Shown here: positions 33,806-42,296 of the stretch, in pieces | How the letters are laid out: each line of letters begins with the position of its first letter | Numbering within the stretch: the first letter of the stretch is position 1 | Assembly (NCBI GenBank): GCA_018262975.1 | Contig: JADFDG010000016.1 | Span: 1 to 64,000 of the forward strand | Source: Gammaproteobacteria bacterium | GTDB lineage: Bacteria; Pseudomonadota; Gammaproteobacteria; Pseudomonadales; JADFDG01 | Reading direction: 5' to 3' | Length of the DNA: 64,000 nt | The notes under the pieces: model-generated | Seen by the model: the letters and a program-made list of their open reading frames with translations, nothing else | Database searches by the model: none | What the model was told of the DNA's origin: nothing | Made by a program: the position numbers and the translations under genes

Positions 33806-35689
33806 ATGACCGATCCCAACCCGCCCACTATCGACCTGAACACCCTCCTGCCATCCGTGATCGACGCCGTCCGTGCCGGCGGCACCCTGTTGCGTGACGA
33901 GTTCCACCGGCCACAGGGTCCGCGTGGTGCTGGGAGCAAAGCCGATGTCGACGAAGAGATCGAGAACCTGCTGCGCAACCGCCTGCTGCCATTGCTGCCC
34001 GCGATCTGGCATGGTGAGGAGACCGCATGGCTGCCCGCTGCGGAGGGTTACGGCGAGTGGTGCTGGCTGGTGGACCCGCATGACGGCACTTCGGCGTTCC
34101 TGAGGGGCTTCCGCGGCTCCGCGGTGTCGGTAGCGCTGTTGCATCGTGCGGTGCCGGTGCTCGGGGTGGTCCATGCGCCCTTGAGCCCGGATCGCGGTGA
34201 TGACCTCATTGCCTGGGCGGAGGGCTGCGGGTCGGTCATGCGCAACGGGGTGGCCGTCGAACGCTCGCTGGAAGGCCGGCGGATAGCGCACGGCGATATC
34301 GTGTTCGTCAGCCAGGACGCGCCGTCGCGCCCGGCCACCAACGCGGCGTTGTGCGCGCCGGCACGCTTCATCGCGCTGCCCAGCATTGCCTATCGTCTGG
34401 CGCGGGTCGCTGCGGGCGACGCGGTGGCCGGCGTTTCGCTGAGCGGGCCTTGTGGTTACGACTACGCTGCGGGCCATGCGCTGTTGCGTGGAGCCGGTGG
34501 CGTGCTGCTGGACGAGCGCGGTAACGACGTGGTCTACACGAACGACGGGCGCAGTTTCGTGGGCAACCACTGCTTTGGTGGTGCCCGCCAGGCCGCAAGG
34601 TACTTGTCAGCGCGTGACTGGCGTGCCGTGCGCACGGGCAAGGAGCAGAAGCAGCCGCCGCGTGTGCGCCTGCATTGGCCGCGTGCAAATGACGCCGCGC
34701 TGTTGTCACGCGCTTCCGGCGTACTGCTGGGTCAGTGCATCGGTGACAGCCTGGGCTCGCTGGTGGAGTTCTCCTCGGCTGCCGAAATCGCCCGGCGTTA
34801 CCCGGCCGGGGTGCGCAACCTCACCGACGGTGGCTTCTGGAACACCATCGCCGGCCAGCCCACCGACGATTCGGAGCTGGCGCTGGTGTTGGCTCGCGTG
34901 CTGGCCGGCAGTGGCAAGTACGACGAGGAAACCGTGGCCGTGGCGTATGCGCAGTGGCTGGAATCGGGCCCGTTCGATATTGGAAATACCACCGCGCGTG
35001 CACTAGACGCTGCCCTCGATGCCATTGCCATGGGAAGCCCGGTGGCCGAAGCCTCGCGTCAGGCCGCTGTCGACGGCAATCCCGCCAACGGCTCGCTGAT
35101 GCGCGTGTCGCCCATCGGTGTATTGGCGGCGGGGGATCCGCAGCGTGCTGCGGTGCTGGCCAGGCAGGACTCGCTGCTGACCCATACACATCCGTTGTGC
35201 GTGGAAAGTTGCGCGGCCTATGCGGCTGCCATCGCGGCCGGCGTGGCGGGTCTGCCCCGTGGCGCAATGCTCGATGCGGCGGAGCGTGCGCTATCGGAAG
35301 ATATTCCTGGCAATGAAGTGCGCGAGGTTCTGCGTAAGGCCGCGCGTGGGGAGTTTCCGGTGGCGGATGGCCGGAACCAGGGATTCGTGCTGGTTGCACT
35401 GCAAATCGCGTTTCGCCAGTTGCTGCACGCGGCTTGCGTCGAAGATGCGCTGGTGGAGGTGGTTGGGCTGGGCGGGGACACCGATACCAATGGCGCGATA
35501 GCCGGTGCGTTGCTGGGGGCGTTGCATGGCCGCGACGCTTTCCCGGCGCGCTGGGTGCTGCCTTTGCTGGCGTGCAGGCCGCTGGGCGGGCGGGCGAAAC
35601 ACCCGCGGCCGGTGGAATTGTGGCCGGACGATGTATTCGAGCTGGCCGAGGCGCTCCTCGGTGCCCGCAAGCAATCCTCAAGGAGGTGA
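33806..35689 (+). CDS. Inositol-monophosphatase/ADP-ribosylglycohydrolase fusion
   Basis: 627 residues, two enzymes in one chain. Residues 10-270 are an inositol-monophosphatase/CysQ-like phosphatase. The metal ligands E71-E72, the D90-P-H-D93-G-T core and D219 in GYDYAAG are all present. Residues 295-615 are an ADP-ribosylglycohydrolase of the DraG/ARH type: GDSLG (313-317), PTDDSE (352-357) and the C-terminal GGDTDTNGAIAGAL binding two Mg ions. Family knowledge suggests removal of a phosphate from a nucleotide-like substrate and hydrolysis of an ADP-ribose bond. The actual substrate is unknown. A small gene follows 3 bp after it. Confidence 0.88.
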   Translation: MTDPNPPTIDLNTLLPSVIDAVRAGGTLLRDEFHRPQGPRGAGSKADVDEEIENLLRNRLLPLLPAIWHGEETAWLPAAEGYGEWCWLVDPHDGTSAFLRGFRGSAVSVALLHRAVPVLGVVHAPLSPDRGDDLIAWAEGCGSVMRNGVAVERSLEGRRIAHGDIVFVSQDAPSRPATNAALCAPARFIALPSIAYRLARVAAGDAVAGVSLSGPCGYDYAAGHALLRGAGGVLLDERGNDVVYTNDGRSFVGNHCFGGARQAARYLSARDWRAVRTGKEQKQPPRVRLHWPRANDAALLSRASGVLLGQCIGDSLGSLVEFSSAAEIARRYPAGVRNLTDGGFWNTIAGQPTDDSELALVLARVLAGSGKYDEETVAVAYAQWLESGPFDIGNTTARALDAALDAIAMGSPVAEASRQAAVDGNPANGSLMRVSPIGVLAAGDPQRAAVLARQDSLLTHTHPLCVESCAAYAAAIAAGVAGLPRGAMLDAAERALSEDIPGNEVREVLRKAARGEFPVADGRNQGFVLVALQIAFRQLLHAACVEDALVEVVGLGGDTDTNGAIAGALLGALHGRDAFPARWVLPLLACRPLGGRAKHPRPVELWPDDVFELAEALLGARKQSSRR

Positions 35690-35692
35690 CTG

Positions 35693-35887
35693 ATGAGCAA
35701 TCAAGAGCAAGATTCTCGCTGCAGCAGCGACGATGAAACGCGAGCGACCGAAGCGCAGATCCGTGCCGTGCTGGCCTTCATGGGGCTGGAGCCTGGCTCC
35801 GATGACTACCGGATGATGCAGGTTTCGCTGCGGGCGCTGAAGCAATCAAACCCTGCCCAGTACTGGAAGGCGGTCAGTCTGGATTGA
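35693..35887 (+). CDS. Small hypothetical protein, 64 aa
   Basis: 64 residues with a strong AAGGAGG ribosome-binding site 8 bp before ATG 35693, inside the end of the fusion gene. Acidic and polar N-terminal half (NQEQDSRCSSDDE), then a predicted helix pair ATEAQIRAVLAFMGL and YRMMQVSLRALKQ. Its coupling to the IMPase-ARH gene suggests a joint role. No family recognised. Confidence 0.6.
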   Translation: MSNQEQDSRCSSDDETRATEAQIRAVLAFMGLEPGSDDYRMMQVSLRALKQSNPAQYWKAVSLD

Positions 35888-35896
35888 GGCTGTGCT

Positions 35897-36490
35897 TCAC
35901 AGTTCGGCAACCCGGGGGTCCCTGGCGGCGACGCGTTCACGGATCCTCGTGGAAACCGTGCTGAATTCTTCGTCGAAGTCGAAGGCCAGTAATGCGGCAG
36001 CGTCGTCGAAGCGGCCGAGCTCGCGCATGATCTCGGCCTTCTGAAGTCGCTGTTCTTCATCCTCGCTGTCGAGCAGCCTGGCGAGTGCCTCGAGGTTGAC
36101 GACCTCTTCGGCGGAGAGGGGCAGGGGCGCGGTGTCCTCGCGGCGAGGGTGGTTGCCGGCCCACCACAACTGCTGGCGCAGGTAGGTCTTCTTGGTCCGG
36201 GACAGGGGGCGCTTGCGGAGCAACTCGTGGAGTCGCTCCGGTGATGGGGCCTCACCGTGCGGCGCGTTTGCCTCGCCGTCGCTCTGTTTTTCGGGCAACT
36301 CGTCGATCCACGCCAGCGTGCGGCAATGCGGGCATTCCACCAGCCACGGCAGGATCGGCAGCATGGGGGCGCGACGGAAGCCATCGGTCCACAGCCGGGC
36401 GCCGAAGCTATTGCCCGAGCACAAGGTGGCCTGGGTGATGAGGTCGTGGCATTGCGTACAGATGCGCAGGATGTTCGGTCCGGGAAGCAT
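35897..36490 (-). CDS. Hypothetical zinc-ribbon protein
   Basis: 197 residues from ATG 36490 (GGAGACC upstream; a longer frame to 36535 is less likely). Two CxxC knuckles, ICTQCHD (about residue 10) and VECPHCRT (about residue 49), indicate a zinc ribbon. The rest is helical, with SRTKKTYLRQQLWWAGNHPRR and an EVVNLEALARLLDSEDEEQRL stretch. No known family. A shared promoter palindrome lies 39 bp upstream. Convergent with the small gene at 35693. Confidence 0.6.
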   Translation of the reverse strand: MLPGPNILRICTQCHDLITQATLCSGNSFGARLWTDGFRRAPMLPILPWLVECPHCRTLAWIDELPEKQSDGEANAPHGEAPSPERLHELLRKRPLSRTKKTYLRQQLWWAGNHPRREDTAPLPLSAEEVVNLEALARLLDSEDEEQRLQKAEIMRELGRFDDAAALLAFDFDEEFSTVSTRIRERVAARDPRVAEL

Positions 36491-36511
36491 GTCGGTCTCC
36501 GATCTTGGGGC

Positions 36512-36541
36512 AGTATCGATGACTCGTGGACACACGCCGTC
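36512..36541 (-). promoter_or_regulatory. Island promoter motif (zinc-ribbon gene)
   Basis: On the minus strand GACGGCGTGTGTC (36529-36541) precedes GATACT (36512-36517) by 11 nt, one shorter than the usual 12. Confidence 0.5.
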
Positions 36542-36559
36542 GGCCAGGGTTCAAGTCAT

Positions 36560-37213
36560 TTAGCCCTTGTCGTGCGTGTCCTTGGCCAAGGCTGTGTTCG
36601 CCGGAGAATTCTCGAACAGTACCAGTTCCAGCACGCGGAGCGGTGGCGCATCTGCCAGCACCGGGATCTCCCTTTTCATTTCTCGCACCCTGGTCATGAT
36701 CAGGTCATCCGTAAGCCAGTCAGCGAGTGCCTTGCGGTATGTCAGGTACCGCGGGATCTGGTTGGCATCCGATATCCCGGTCCAGTAGAAGCTGTCCGCC
36801 ACCCGTTTGTCCCAGATCGGACAGCGGTTCGGAGCGAGGAAGTGCAGTAGCTTCGACGCTCCGATGATCGAATTGTTGCTGAATCGCTTGAGCAGGAGGA
36901 GCTCATCTTCGTCCGGAATGGTCCCGCCATTTCTTACGCGGTTGAGCGATTCGACGATTAGCGCCTGCTCGTTCGTCGTGAGCGCGTACGATTGCCCGAG
37001 ATCGGGGATCGTGGGCATCCAGCTGTAGGCCAGGTGCAACGCAATGATCACATCGTCCCAGGTGAGTGGGGCGGATTTTGCGAGGTGTCGCGTTATCGGA
37101 CCCCAAGCCTTGATGTACGGGTCGGCTTCAATGGCCTTACGGATCTCGGGCAGGCGTGACCGCTCCAGCCAGCGGGCAGCGGTCATCTGATGGGTCCTTT
37201 TCTGTTTGGCCAT
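36560..37213 (-). CDS. Hypothetical protein with helix-hairpin-helix-like core
   Basis: 217 residues, soluble, mostly helical. The motif IIGASKLLHFLAPNRCPIWDKRVADSFYW (positions about 116-144) resembles the helical core seen in DNA glycosylase-like and HhH proteins of mobile islands, where a Lys and an Asp sit in this region. That resemblance is my inference only. AGGATTCCC precedes ATG 37213. A shared promoter palindrome with TATAGT lies 27 bp upstream. Confidence 0.55.
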   Translation of the reverse strand: MAKQKRTHQMTAARWLERSRLPEIRKAIEADPYIKAWGPITRHLAKSAPLTWDDVIIALHLAYSWMPTIPDLGQSYALTTNEQALIVESLNRVRNGGTIPDEDELLLLKRFSNNSIIGASKLLHFLAPNRCPIWDKRVADSFYWTGISDANQIPRYLTYRKALADWLTDDLIMTRVREMKREIPVLADAPPLRVLELVLFENSPANTALAKDTHDKG

Positions 37214-37239
37214 GGGAATCCTCCGCTCGATGTCGAATT

Positions 37240-37288
37240 ACTATAGCTGTGCGGTCCGACACATATCGTCGCAGGCGGCCAGCATCAT
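37240..37288. promoter_or_regulatory. Bidirectional island promoter motif
   Basis: Palindrome CGACACATATCGTCG (core 37258-37270) with a good TATAGT (37240-37245) exactly 12 nt away on the minus strand and CATCAT (37283-37288) 12 nt away on the plus strand. It serves the divergent genes at 37213 and 37317. Confidence 0.65.
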
Positions 37289-37316
37289 GGAGTGACAGTC
37301 AAAGGAGCAGCCGCCC

Positions 37317-37580
37317 ATGACCGATATTCCCGGCAATAACGTTATCCCCTTCAACCGCCCGGACACTGCCTGCGCCCTCGAACCTTGGGAGCTCGCCGCC
37401 CTCGACGACGGCAACGACACCCTCGATCGGCACCTTGAGGCGGTGTCTGCCGGTCGCGTTCAGGACCTGGACGGACGTGACGGCGTCTTTCGCCTGGCCT
37501 GGCGTTCCCGCAACGTGCACCTGATTCGCCGCTGGCAGGCCACGGCCGGTCCGACCGGTGCCTTGTTCGACGACGCGTGA
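37317..37580 (+). CDS. Small hypothetical protein, 87 aa
   Basis: 87 residues with AAAGGAG before ATG 37317. Acidic and soluble, with no signal peptide. Residues 20-45 (LEPWELAALDDGNDTLDRHLEAV) and 58-75 (FRLAWRSRNVHLIRRW) form predicted helices. It converges on the second PcfJ-like gene (16 bp apart). Family unknown. Confidence 0.55.
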   Translation: MTDIPGNNVIPFNRPDTACALEPWELAALDDGNDTLDRHLEAVSAGRVQDLDGRDGVFRLAWRSRNVHLIRRWQATAGPTGALFDDA

Positions 37581-37596
37581 GGCATAGCCGCCAACG

Positions 37597-38667
37597 CTAC
37601 GGTGCCGCGCCTGCGGATGTTCCGGCCACTTTTGTGGGCTGCGCCCGTAACCACCGCCCCACCGTATCGTGGGTTTCCCGGCAGACCTGCCGGTTGCACG
37701 CGCCGCGCAGCTCCCGCGCACACCAGCCCCCCATGCCATCCTTGCCCACATAGAGCGTTGCGCGTTCCGGGCGATGCACGCGGTAAACATAGCCGTGCCC
37801 TTCAATGATCCGCTGCGCGTAGGTAGCCACGCAGTGGTGCATCAGCTTGCTTTCGCAGCGCAACTCGGCCAGCGAGGTGATGGGCTCGATGTTGTCGTTG
37901 CCCGGTATCGGAGGGTCCGGCCACGGCCTGTTCTCGAGTTCGCTGTCGGAGGACTCGGTCCAGAGATGACCGTTCACCTCGATGACGCGCTGGTGGACGC
38001 GCTGAATGTCCTCGAGTGTCCGGCAGCGTTCCAGGTGTTGCACGAGCGTCGCGCAGATCGCGGCTTGGCCGGGTTCGTTGCGCACCCACGGCCCCCCGAA
38101 ATCAACCAGCCGCAGGGTTTCGGTGATTTCCTCGATCACGCGCCGCACGTAAGGCTTGCCCCAGTATCCGGCCAGTTCCTCAACGCCCGGAAACTCACCG
38201 CGGCGGTTGCGCGCTTGCGGGTCGTGTTCCATCACGGCGTCCAGCGTGTGGGTGGCTGCAGCCCGGCGCTCGGAACGCACGCGGGAGAGCAGGCCGAGGT
38301 GAGGCCGCCGGCTGTGTCGTGCCCAGGGCGGCAGTGGCTGCCTTACCAGCGCTCGCAGTACCTGTTCAGCCTCCGCGTCGAGGTCGTGGTACGCCATGCG
38401 ACGCAGGAAGCGCTCGGTGGATGCGGATGCGTCGCAGCCCAGTGCGGCGAGCAGGTCCACCCGCGGCAGTCTGGCCAGTGCGTTCAACTGAGCAACGGTC
38501 ACGCCAGGTTGCCGGCCGAAGCGTACCAGCAGGAAGAAGAGCATGGCGTTGCCGCCGGCGAGTTCGGCGGTCCAGCGGTCGCCATCCACCAACTGGCGGG
38601 CGATGCGGCGATCGGTGCTGGCGATGGCGTGAAGTACCGGTAATGGTGCGGGACGTGACTTGTCCAT
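37597..38667 (-). CDS. PcfJ-like protein, second copy
   Basis: 356 residues from ATG 38667 (AAGGAGT upstream; the open frame reaches 38805 but lacks a better start). Same C-terminal signature as the first copy: LMHHCVATYA, GYVYRVHRPERATLYV, CARELRGACN. The N-terminal two-thirds is helical and diverged from the first copy (VTVAQLNALARLPRVDLLAALG). A shared-promoter-like site sits 45 bp upstream. The two copies enclose the Fic, fusion-enzyme and small-protein genes. Confidence 0.72.
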   Translation of the reverse strand: MDKSRPAPLPVLHAIASTDRRIARQLVDGDRWTAELAGGNAMLFFLLVRFGRQPGVTVAQLNALARLPRVDLLAALGCDASASTERFLRRMAYHDLDAEAEQVLRALVRQPLPPWARHSRRPHLGLLSRVRSERRAAATHTLDAVMEHDPQARNRRGEFPGVEELAGYWGKPYVRRVIEEITETLRLVDFGGPWVRNEPGQAAICATLVQHLERCRTLEDIQRVHQRVIEVNGHLWTESSDSELENRPWPDPPIPGNDNIEPITSLAELRCESKLMHHCVATYAQRIIEGHGYVYRVHRPERATLYVGKDGMGGWCARELRGACNRQVCRETHDTVGRWLRAQPTKVAGTSAGAAP

Positions 38668-38692
38668 CCAGACTCCTTGTTGGCTGGTGGAC

Positions 38693-38741
38693 ATTCTTGC
38701 CGGCGCGTGCGCCATTACGTGTCGGAGGCGACTGGAATACT
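38693..38741. promoter_or_regulatory. Weak bidirectional island promoter motif
   Basis: GCCATTACGTGTC (38711-38723) keeps only one good palindrome arm. Even so, AAGAAT (38693-38698, minus strand) and AATACT (38736-38741, plus strand) both lie exactly 12 nt from its ends. It serves the divergent genes at 38667 and 38775. Confidence 0.45.
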
Positions 38742-38774
38742 TGCCAGCCTGTTCAAAAGGGAGGCTTATTGCCT

Positions 38775-39158
38775 GTGAGCTGGTACTGGTTGCGCGTTGC
38801 GTCACGCCGGGAATTGCTGGATGCCCATGCGGCCGGACGCAGTGTGCTCGCGTCGCCGGCCTGGCACCGGCTCGACCTGGTTGCTTCGCCTGGCGTGATT
38901 GCCAACCTGCAATCGCTTGCGGTGAGCCTGTTGTCAGGACAGTGGGTGGCCGGCGGGCTGGTGGGTGAGGGTGAATGTGCCGCGGTACTCGAGTACGTCC
39001 AGCAGGCCTATGAAAGCGCCGATGAATGCGCGGATGCCGCGCGCCTGAGCGAGTGGCTGGTGATGCATTTCGATGTCGATGAACCCTTGGTCATCGACTT
39101 TTACGAGCCGGCCCTGCACCCGGGCGAGGAGTTCGGGTGGACGCAGCCATTTGACTGA
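38775..39158 (+). CDS. Hypothetical protein, 127 aa
   Basis: 127 residues from GTG 38775 (GGGAGG at 38759-38764; TTG 38769 is an alternative). Soluble and acidic, without signal peptide. It begins SWYWLRVASRRELLDAHAAG and ends in a Phe/Pro-rich tail FYEPALHPGEEFGWTQPFD. No family recognised. The promoter is shared with the divergent PcfJ-like gene. Confidence 0.55.
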   Translation: MSWYWLRVASRRELLDAHAAGRSVLASPAWHRLDLVASPGVIANLQSLAVSLLSGQWVAGGLVGEGECAAVLEYVQQAYESADECADAARLSEWLVMHFDVDEPLVIDFYEPALHPGEEFGWTQPFD

Positions 39159-39245
39159 CGGTGAAACACGTCATAGGCGGGCATGGCCGGCTCCCTACAG
39201 GAAGGCAATGGGGGCACTTTGCCGTGATGGTGCTGGTTTGCGGGA

Positions 39246-39995
39246 CTACTTCTCCGCCAACCCCACCACTACCTCGCGCGTCACGCGGATGTCCTCGCCG
39301 GAGATGTCCAGGGTGTCCCAGCTCGCGCGCACGACGATCGTGCCCTGGCCTTGCTCGCGCAGGACCTTGAGCGTCCCGGCCGTGCGGTCGGCGCCGCGGC
39401 GATCGCCATCGACCCACTGCGTGCCCTCGTGGAAGAACAGGTCGTGCGTGACGCCGAGGCGCTGCAGTTCGTCGAGACCGCGGCGCACGTCGGGACCGTT
39501 GGTGGCGTGGGCGATGAGCGGGGCGCGCAGCTGGCGGGTGGACCATTCCACCTCGCCACGCTCGTCGGTGTCCTCGTCCACGCCGATCACCTCGCGCAGG
39601 CTGGCAAGCGTGTCGGCCCAGCGCAGTTCGGCGCCCAGTTCGCGGCGGGCCTGCCGGCGTTCGGCGGCAGTGTCGCGCGGCCGGGTGGGCTGCACGTCGG
39701 CGTCGGCCAGCACCATGTAGCCGAACTCCTCCTCGTCTGTACCGCCTTCCTGCTGGCAGAAGCGCTTCCAGAGGTCGGGGGCGTTGCGCAGGGTGTGGCT
39801 GTCCCACTCGAGGGTCAGCATCTGCTTGCCGTCGGGCAGGTCCTCGATCTCGGAGACGATGCCCACCCAGCCGGCCAGGGACACGTCGTCCCACCAGCCG
39901 CCCTTGCTGTTCACGTACTCGATGTCCGGGTCGTCGACGCCACGGCGTACCTTCACGGCGTCGCCGATGTCGTACTGGGGCTGCTGGTCGGTCAT
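39246..39995 (-). CDS. Hypothetical protein with SH3/KOW-like N terminus
   Basis: 249 residues from ATG 39995. The first 70 residues are beta-rich and Trp-rich (YDIGDAVKVRRGV, GGWWDDVSLAGWVGIVSEI, LTLEWDSHTLR), resembling a small SH3 or chromo-like barrel. Residues 90-180 are helical, and the C terminus (GTIVVRASWDTLDISGEDIRV) is beta again. A shared promoter palindrome lies 62 bp upstream. Function unknown. Confidence 0.6.
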   Translation of the reverse strand: MTDQQPQYDIGDAVKVRRGVDDPDIEYVNSKGGWWDDVSLAGWVGIVSEIEDLPDGKQMLTLEWDSHTLRNAPDLWKRFCQQEGGTDEEEFGYMVLADADVQPTRPRDTAAERRQARRELGAELRWADTLASLREVIGVDEDTDERGEVEWSTRQLRAPLIAHATNGPDVRRGLDELQRLGVTHDLFFHEGTQWVDGDRRGADRTAGTLKVLREQGQGTIVVRASWDTLDISGEDIRVTREVVVGLAEK

Positions 39996-40038
39996 GGCAG
40001 GTGCCTCCGGGTGGGGAGCGAGGGGCTCCGGGGAGGCT

Positions 40039-40069
40039 ATGGTGGGGTTGGGGAGGGACGGGATGTGTC
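40039..40069 (-). promoter_or_regulatory. Island promoter motif (gene at 39995)
   Basis: GACGGGATGTGTC on the plus strand (40057-40069), read in reverse as GACACATCCCGTC, then 12 nt and CACCAT (40039-40044). Confidence 0.6.
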
Positions 40070-40153
40070 GTGCGTGGACAAGCCCAGCCCGTCGGGGCAT
40101 CCCACGGCCTTCAGGCCGACCTGCTGAAGCCGAGTCGTGATGGGTATTCGGAG

Positions 40154-41170
40154 TCAGGGCGCTATTCGACCGTTCTGGACTATGTAGTTGCGCACGGCCT
40201 TCCCGCTCTCTGCGTCCATGCCGAACATGGTGCTCATAAATACGTAGTTGGTGCCGGTGACCTGCTTGATCTCGGCAGCAGACATGGGAGGATTCACGCG
40301 CTGGAAACGATTGAGTTTCATGGCGTATTCCTCGTCAGCATCTTCGGGGTTGCCTTGATAGGGGAGCTTCATAATCTTGCCGTCTGCCTCGCCAAACGCG
40401 ACGATGCCAACACCTGACTGGTACAAGAAGACGACGTCGCCTTTCTGCAAGCGTTCGATCTTGTACTTCCACGGGTCGTAGTACGCCGCAGCCTTACCTT
40501 CAGACAGCATCGCGTGGTGGTCGACTTCGCTGTTGCCGATGTTGGTATTGAGGATGTAATAGCCCTCGGAATAGTCCTCGTAGGGGTTGTCGGTGACCCT
40601 GAACGGAGACATTTCCAGAAGCATCTCGTCCGTCCCGCCGGCATAGATCCTGTAAACCCATGGGCGAGTATCCAAGCCTGCTTGCCGCCAGTACTGGATA
40701 ACTTCACGAGTCTTGCGGTCAATGCCATTCGTCATTACGACGAAGATCTGCTTCCGGTTGTAGTTGGCTTCGCTGAGCTCCACCCCAAACTTGGCCTTAT
40801 GCGCTGCCTTGAGCTCGTGAGACTGCCCAAAGGAGCGGCGATAGATTCGATCAAGGTCGGCATAACTTGAGCCGCCAAAGATCTGGCCGTACCTGAGGAC
40901 CTGTAGCAGATTTGAACTGTCGGCCTCCCATGCCTTCAGTTCGAAGATAAACAGGTCTCCGTCCCGGTTGAGGGCCATCAAATCAGGCTCTTCCTGCCAG
41001 TGGCGCGATTGCATGAGTAGCAACAGCTCATCTTCGGGAAATAGCCGGTCCATGGTCTTGAACAGAACGTCCTGCAGGCCGCGCTCATCAAAGCCGAAAT
41101 CTTGAAGGCGCTTTGCGCGACGCTTTTCAGCTTGGCCAGACTTGGTGTTCACATTCAGTAGCATGATCAA
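40154..41170 (-). CDS. PD-(D/E)XK nuclease-like protein with EVE/PUA-like tail
   Basis: 338 residues. The N-terminal 190 residues are a restriction-type nuclease fold with D63 in EPDLMAL and E77-L-K79 in FIFELKAW. Residues 195-330 look like an EVE/PUA-like domain (YYILNTN near the start, GDVVFLYQSGVGIVAFGEA in the middle). EVE domains bind modified bases. The pairing therefore suggests cleavage of modified DNA or RNA (inference). Last gene of the seven-gene restriction operon, 31 bp after the PLD gene. Confidence 0.75.
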   Translation of the reverse strand: MIMLLNVNTKSGQAEKRRAKRLQDFGFDERGLQDVLFKTMDRLFPEDELLLLMQSRHWQEEPDLMALNRDGDLFIFELKAWEADSSNLLQVLRYGQIFGGSSYADLDRIYRRSFGQSHELKAAHKAKFGVELSEANYNRKQIFVVMTNGIDRKTREVIQYWRQAGLDTRPWVYRIYAGGTDEMLLEMSPFRVTDNPYEDYSEGYYILNTNIGNSEVDHHAMLSEGKAAAYYDPWKYKIERLQKGDVVFLYQSGVGIVAFGEADGKIMKLPYQGNPEDADEEYAMKLNRFQRVNPPMSAAEIKQVTGTNYVFMSTMFGMDAESGKAVRNYIVQNGRIAP

Positions 41171-41201
41171 CTCCAGTGAGGACTAAGCTTCATCCGCCGG
41201 G

Positions 41202-42281
41202 TCAGAACCAGCCGTAGCTGCGTGTCGCCGTCGATCCCCACGTACCAAGAGCCTTTGACTTGGCAATCACCTCGGCGGCTTCACTCTCGCGCTCGATAGA
41301 AAGCTTGAGTCTGCCCATTTGGGTAACGCGGATTACCAAGACGCCTTTGTGGGACCTCTTTGCCCATGCCGCACGTGGAACCTCCAGGCCGACATTCAGT
41401 CGCCACATGTTGTTGGCGCCGTACCATCCAAAGGCCAGATTGCGAGTGGTGTCGTCCTGGCATATAAACGCCAGGTCCTTCTGTGCCGTCCTCTTGGTTC
41501 CGGTCAGGTTTGCCAGCCGCTCGCCAACAGCCTTCGGAAACTCAACCTGATACTGCCCGTCATTGCCCGTATGGGACTCCAGGCCAACCCAGATCGTCTT
41601 TGCCCGTTCTGAGCTGAGGGCTGGGTTCTTCGGGGTGAAGGTCCTCGACTTCTTGCGCTTTTTGCCAGAAGCTCCGCCCGAGCTGACAGTATCCTGATCA
41701 CCCCCAGTTGTGCTCACGTCATCGATGTTGGACAAATCCTCGAGGGTCCGTCGCTGCATGATCTCCGTGAACTTGTCTTCATAGGTCGATATTGCTGATT
41801 GCGTTGCCTTGTCGGACAGTGCCCAGAGTGTTGAAAACGCGTTCGCTGACTGCTTGACGATCGATGTATCTTCAGTCGTCAGGCCGACCTCAAGATTCTT
41901 GCGCAAACCATTGCCAGTGAAATTTGCGGATCCGAGATATGCAACAGATGGGGTCTTGATGGCGCCTGCTGAGGTAAATGCGGATCCTGCAACCATCATT
42001 TTCGGGTGGAAAATGTACTTGCCGTGCGTCGCTAGCCGAACATTCCACCCGGCATCGACGAGCAATCGGATGGCTTGCGGATGGCTTACCCAGCCAGAAA
42101 GTCCGATCACGATTCTCTTTTCGCCACGGCTCTTCTTGAACAGATTCATCAGGGCAAGAGCGCCATCCCGGGTAACGTAGGCGGAGGCAATGGCCAGTGC
42201 GCCGTGCTTCTTGCTGACAACGGCGCTCCGGAAGTGATCCTCAAAAGTGTCGTGAATCCCACTGATAACTACGGAAGACAT
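41202..42281 (-). CDS. PLD-like nuclease of the restriction type
   Basis: 359 residues. Phospholipase-D-superfamily domain in the first 150 residues with H-P-K (YIFHPKMMVAG) followed by YLGSANFTGNG and NLEVGL. The canonical HxKxxxxD acid is Gly here, as in several restriction PLD nucleases. The middle (about 200-230) is charged and low-complexity (GKKRKKSRTF). The C-terminal 130 residues are beta-rich and may bind DNA. It is 15 bp after the first Mod gene in the same operon. Confidence 0.75.
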   Translation of the reverse strand: MSSVVISGIHDTFEDHFRSAVVSKKHGALAIASAYVTRDGALALMNLFKKSRGEKRIVIGLSGWVSHPQAIRLLVDAGWNVRLATHGKYIFHPKMMVAGSAFTSAGAIKTPSVAYLGSANFTGNGLRKNLEVGLTTEDTSIVKQSANAFSTLWALSDKATQSAISTYEDKFTEIMQRRTLEDLSNIDDVSTTGGDQDTVSSGGASGKKRKKSRTFTPKNPALSSERAKTIWVGLESHTGNDGQYQVEFPKAVGERLANLTGTKRTAQKDLAFICQDDTTRNLAFGWYGANNMWRLNVGLEVPRAAWAKRSHKGVLVIRVTQMGRLKLSIERESEAAEVIAKSKALGTWGSTATRSYGWF

Positions 42282-42296
42282 GGTTCAACTCCTTCC

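Noticed and set aside
33716-34570. A 284-codon minus-strand frame opposite the phosphatase domain
   Set aside because: No motifs and biased composition; the plus-strand fusion enzyme shows metal-binding motifs across the same bases.
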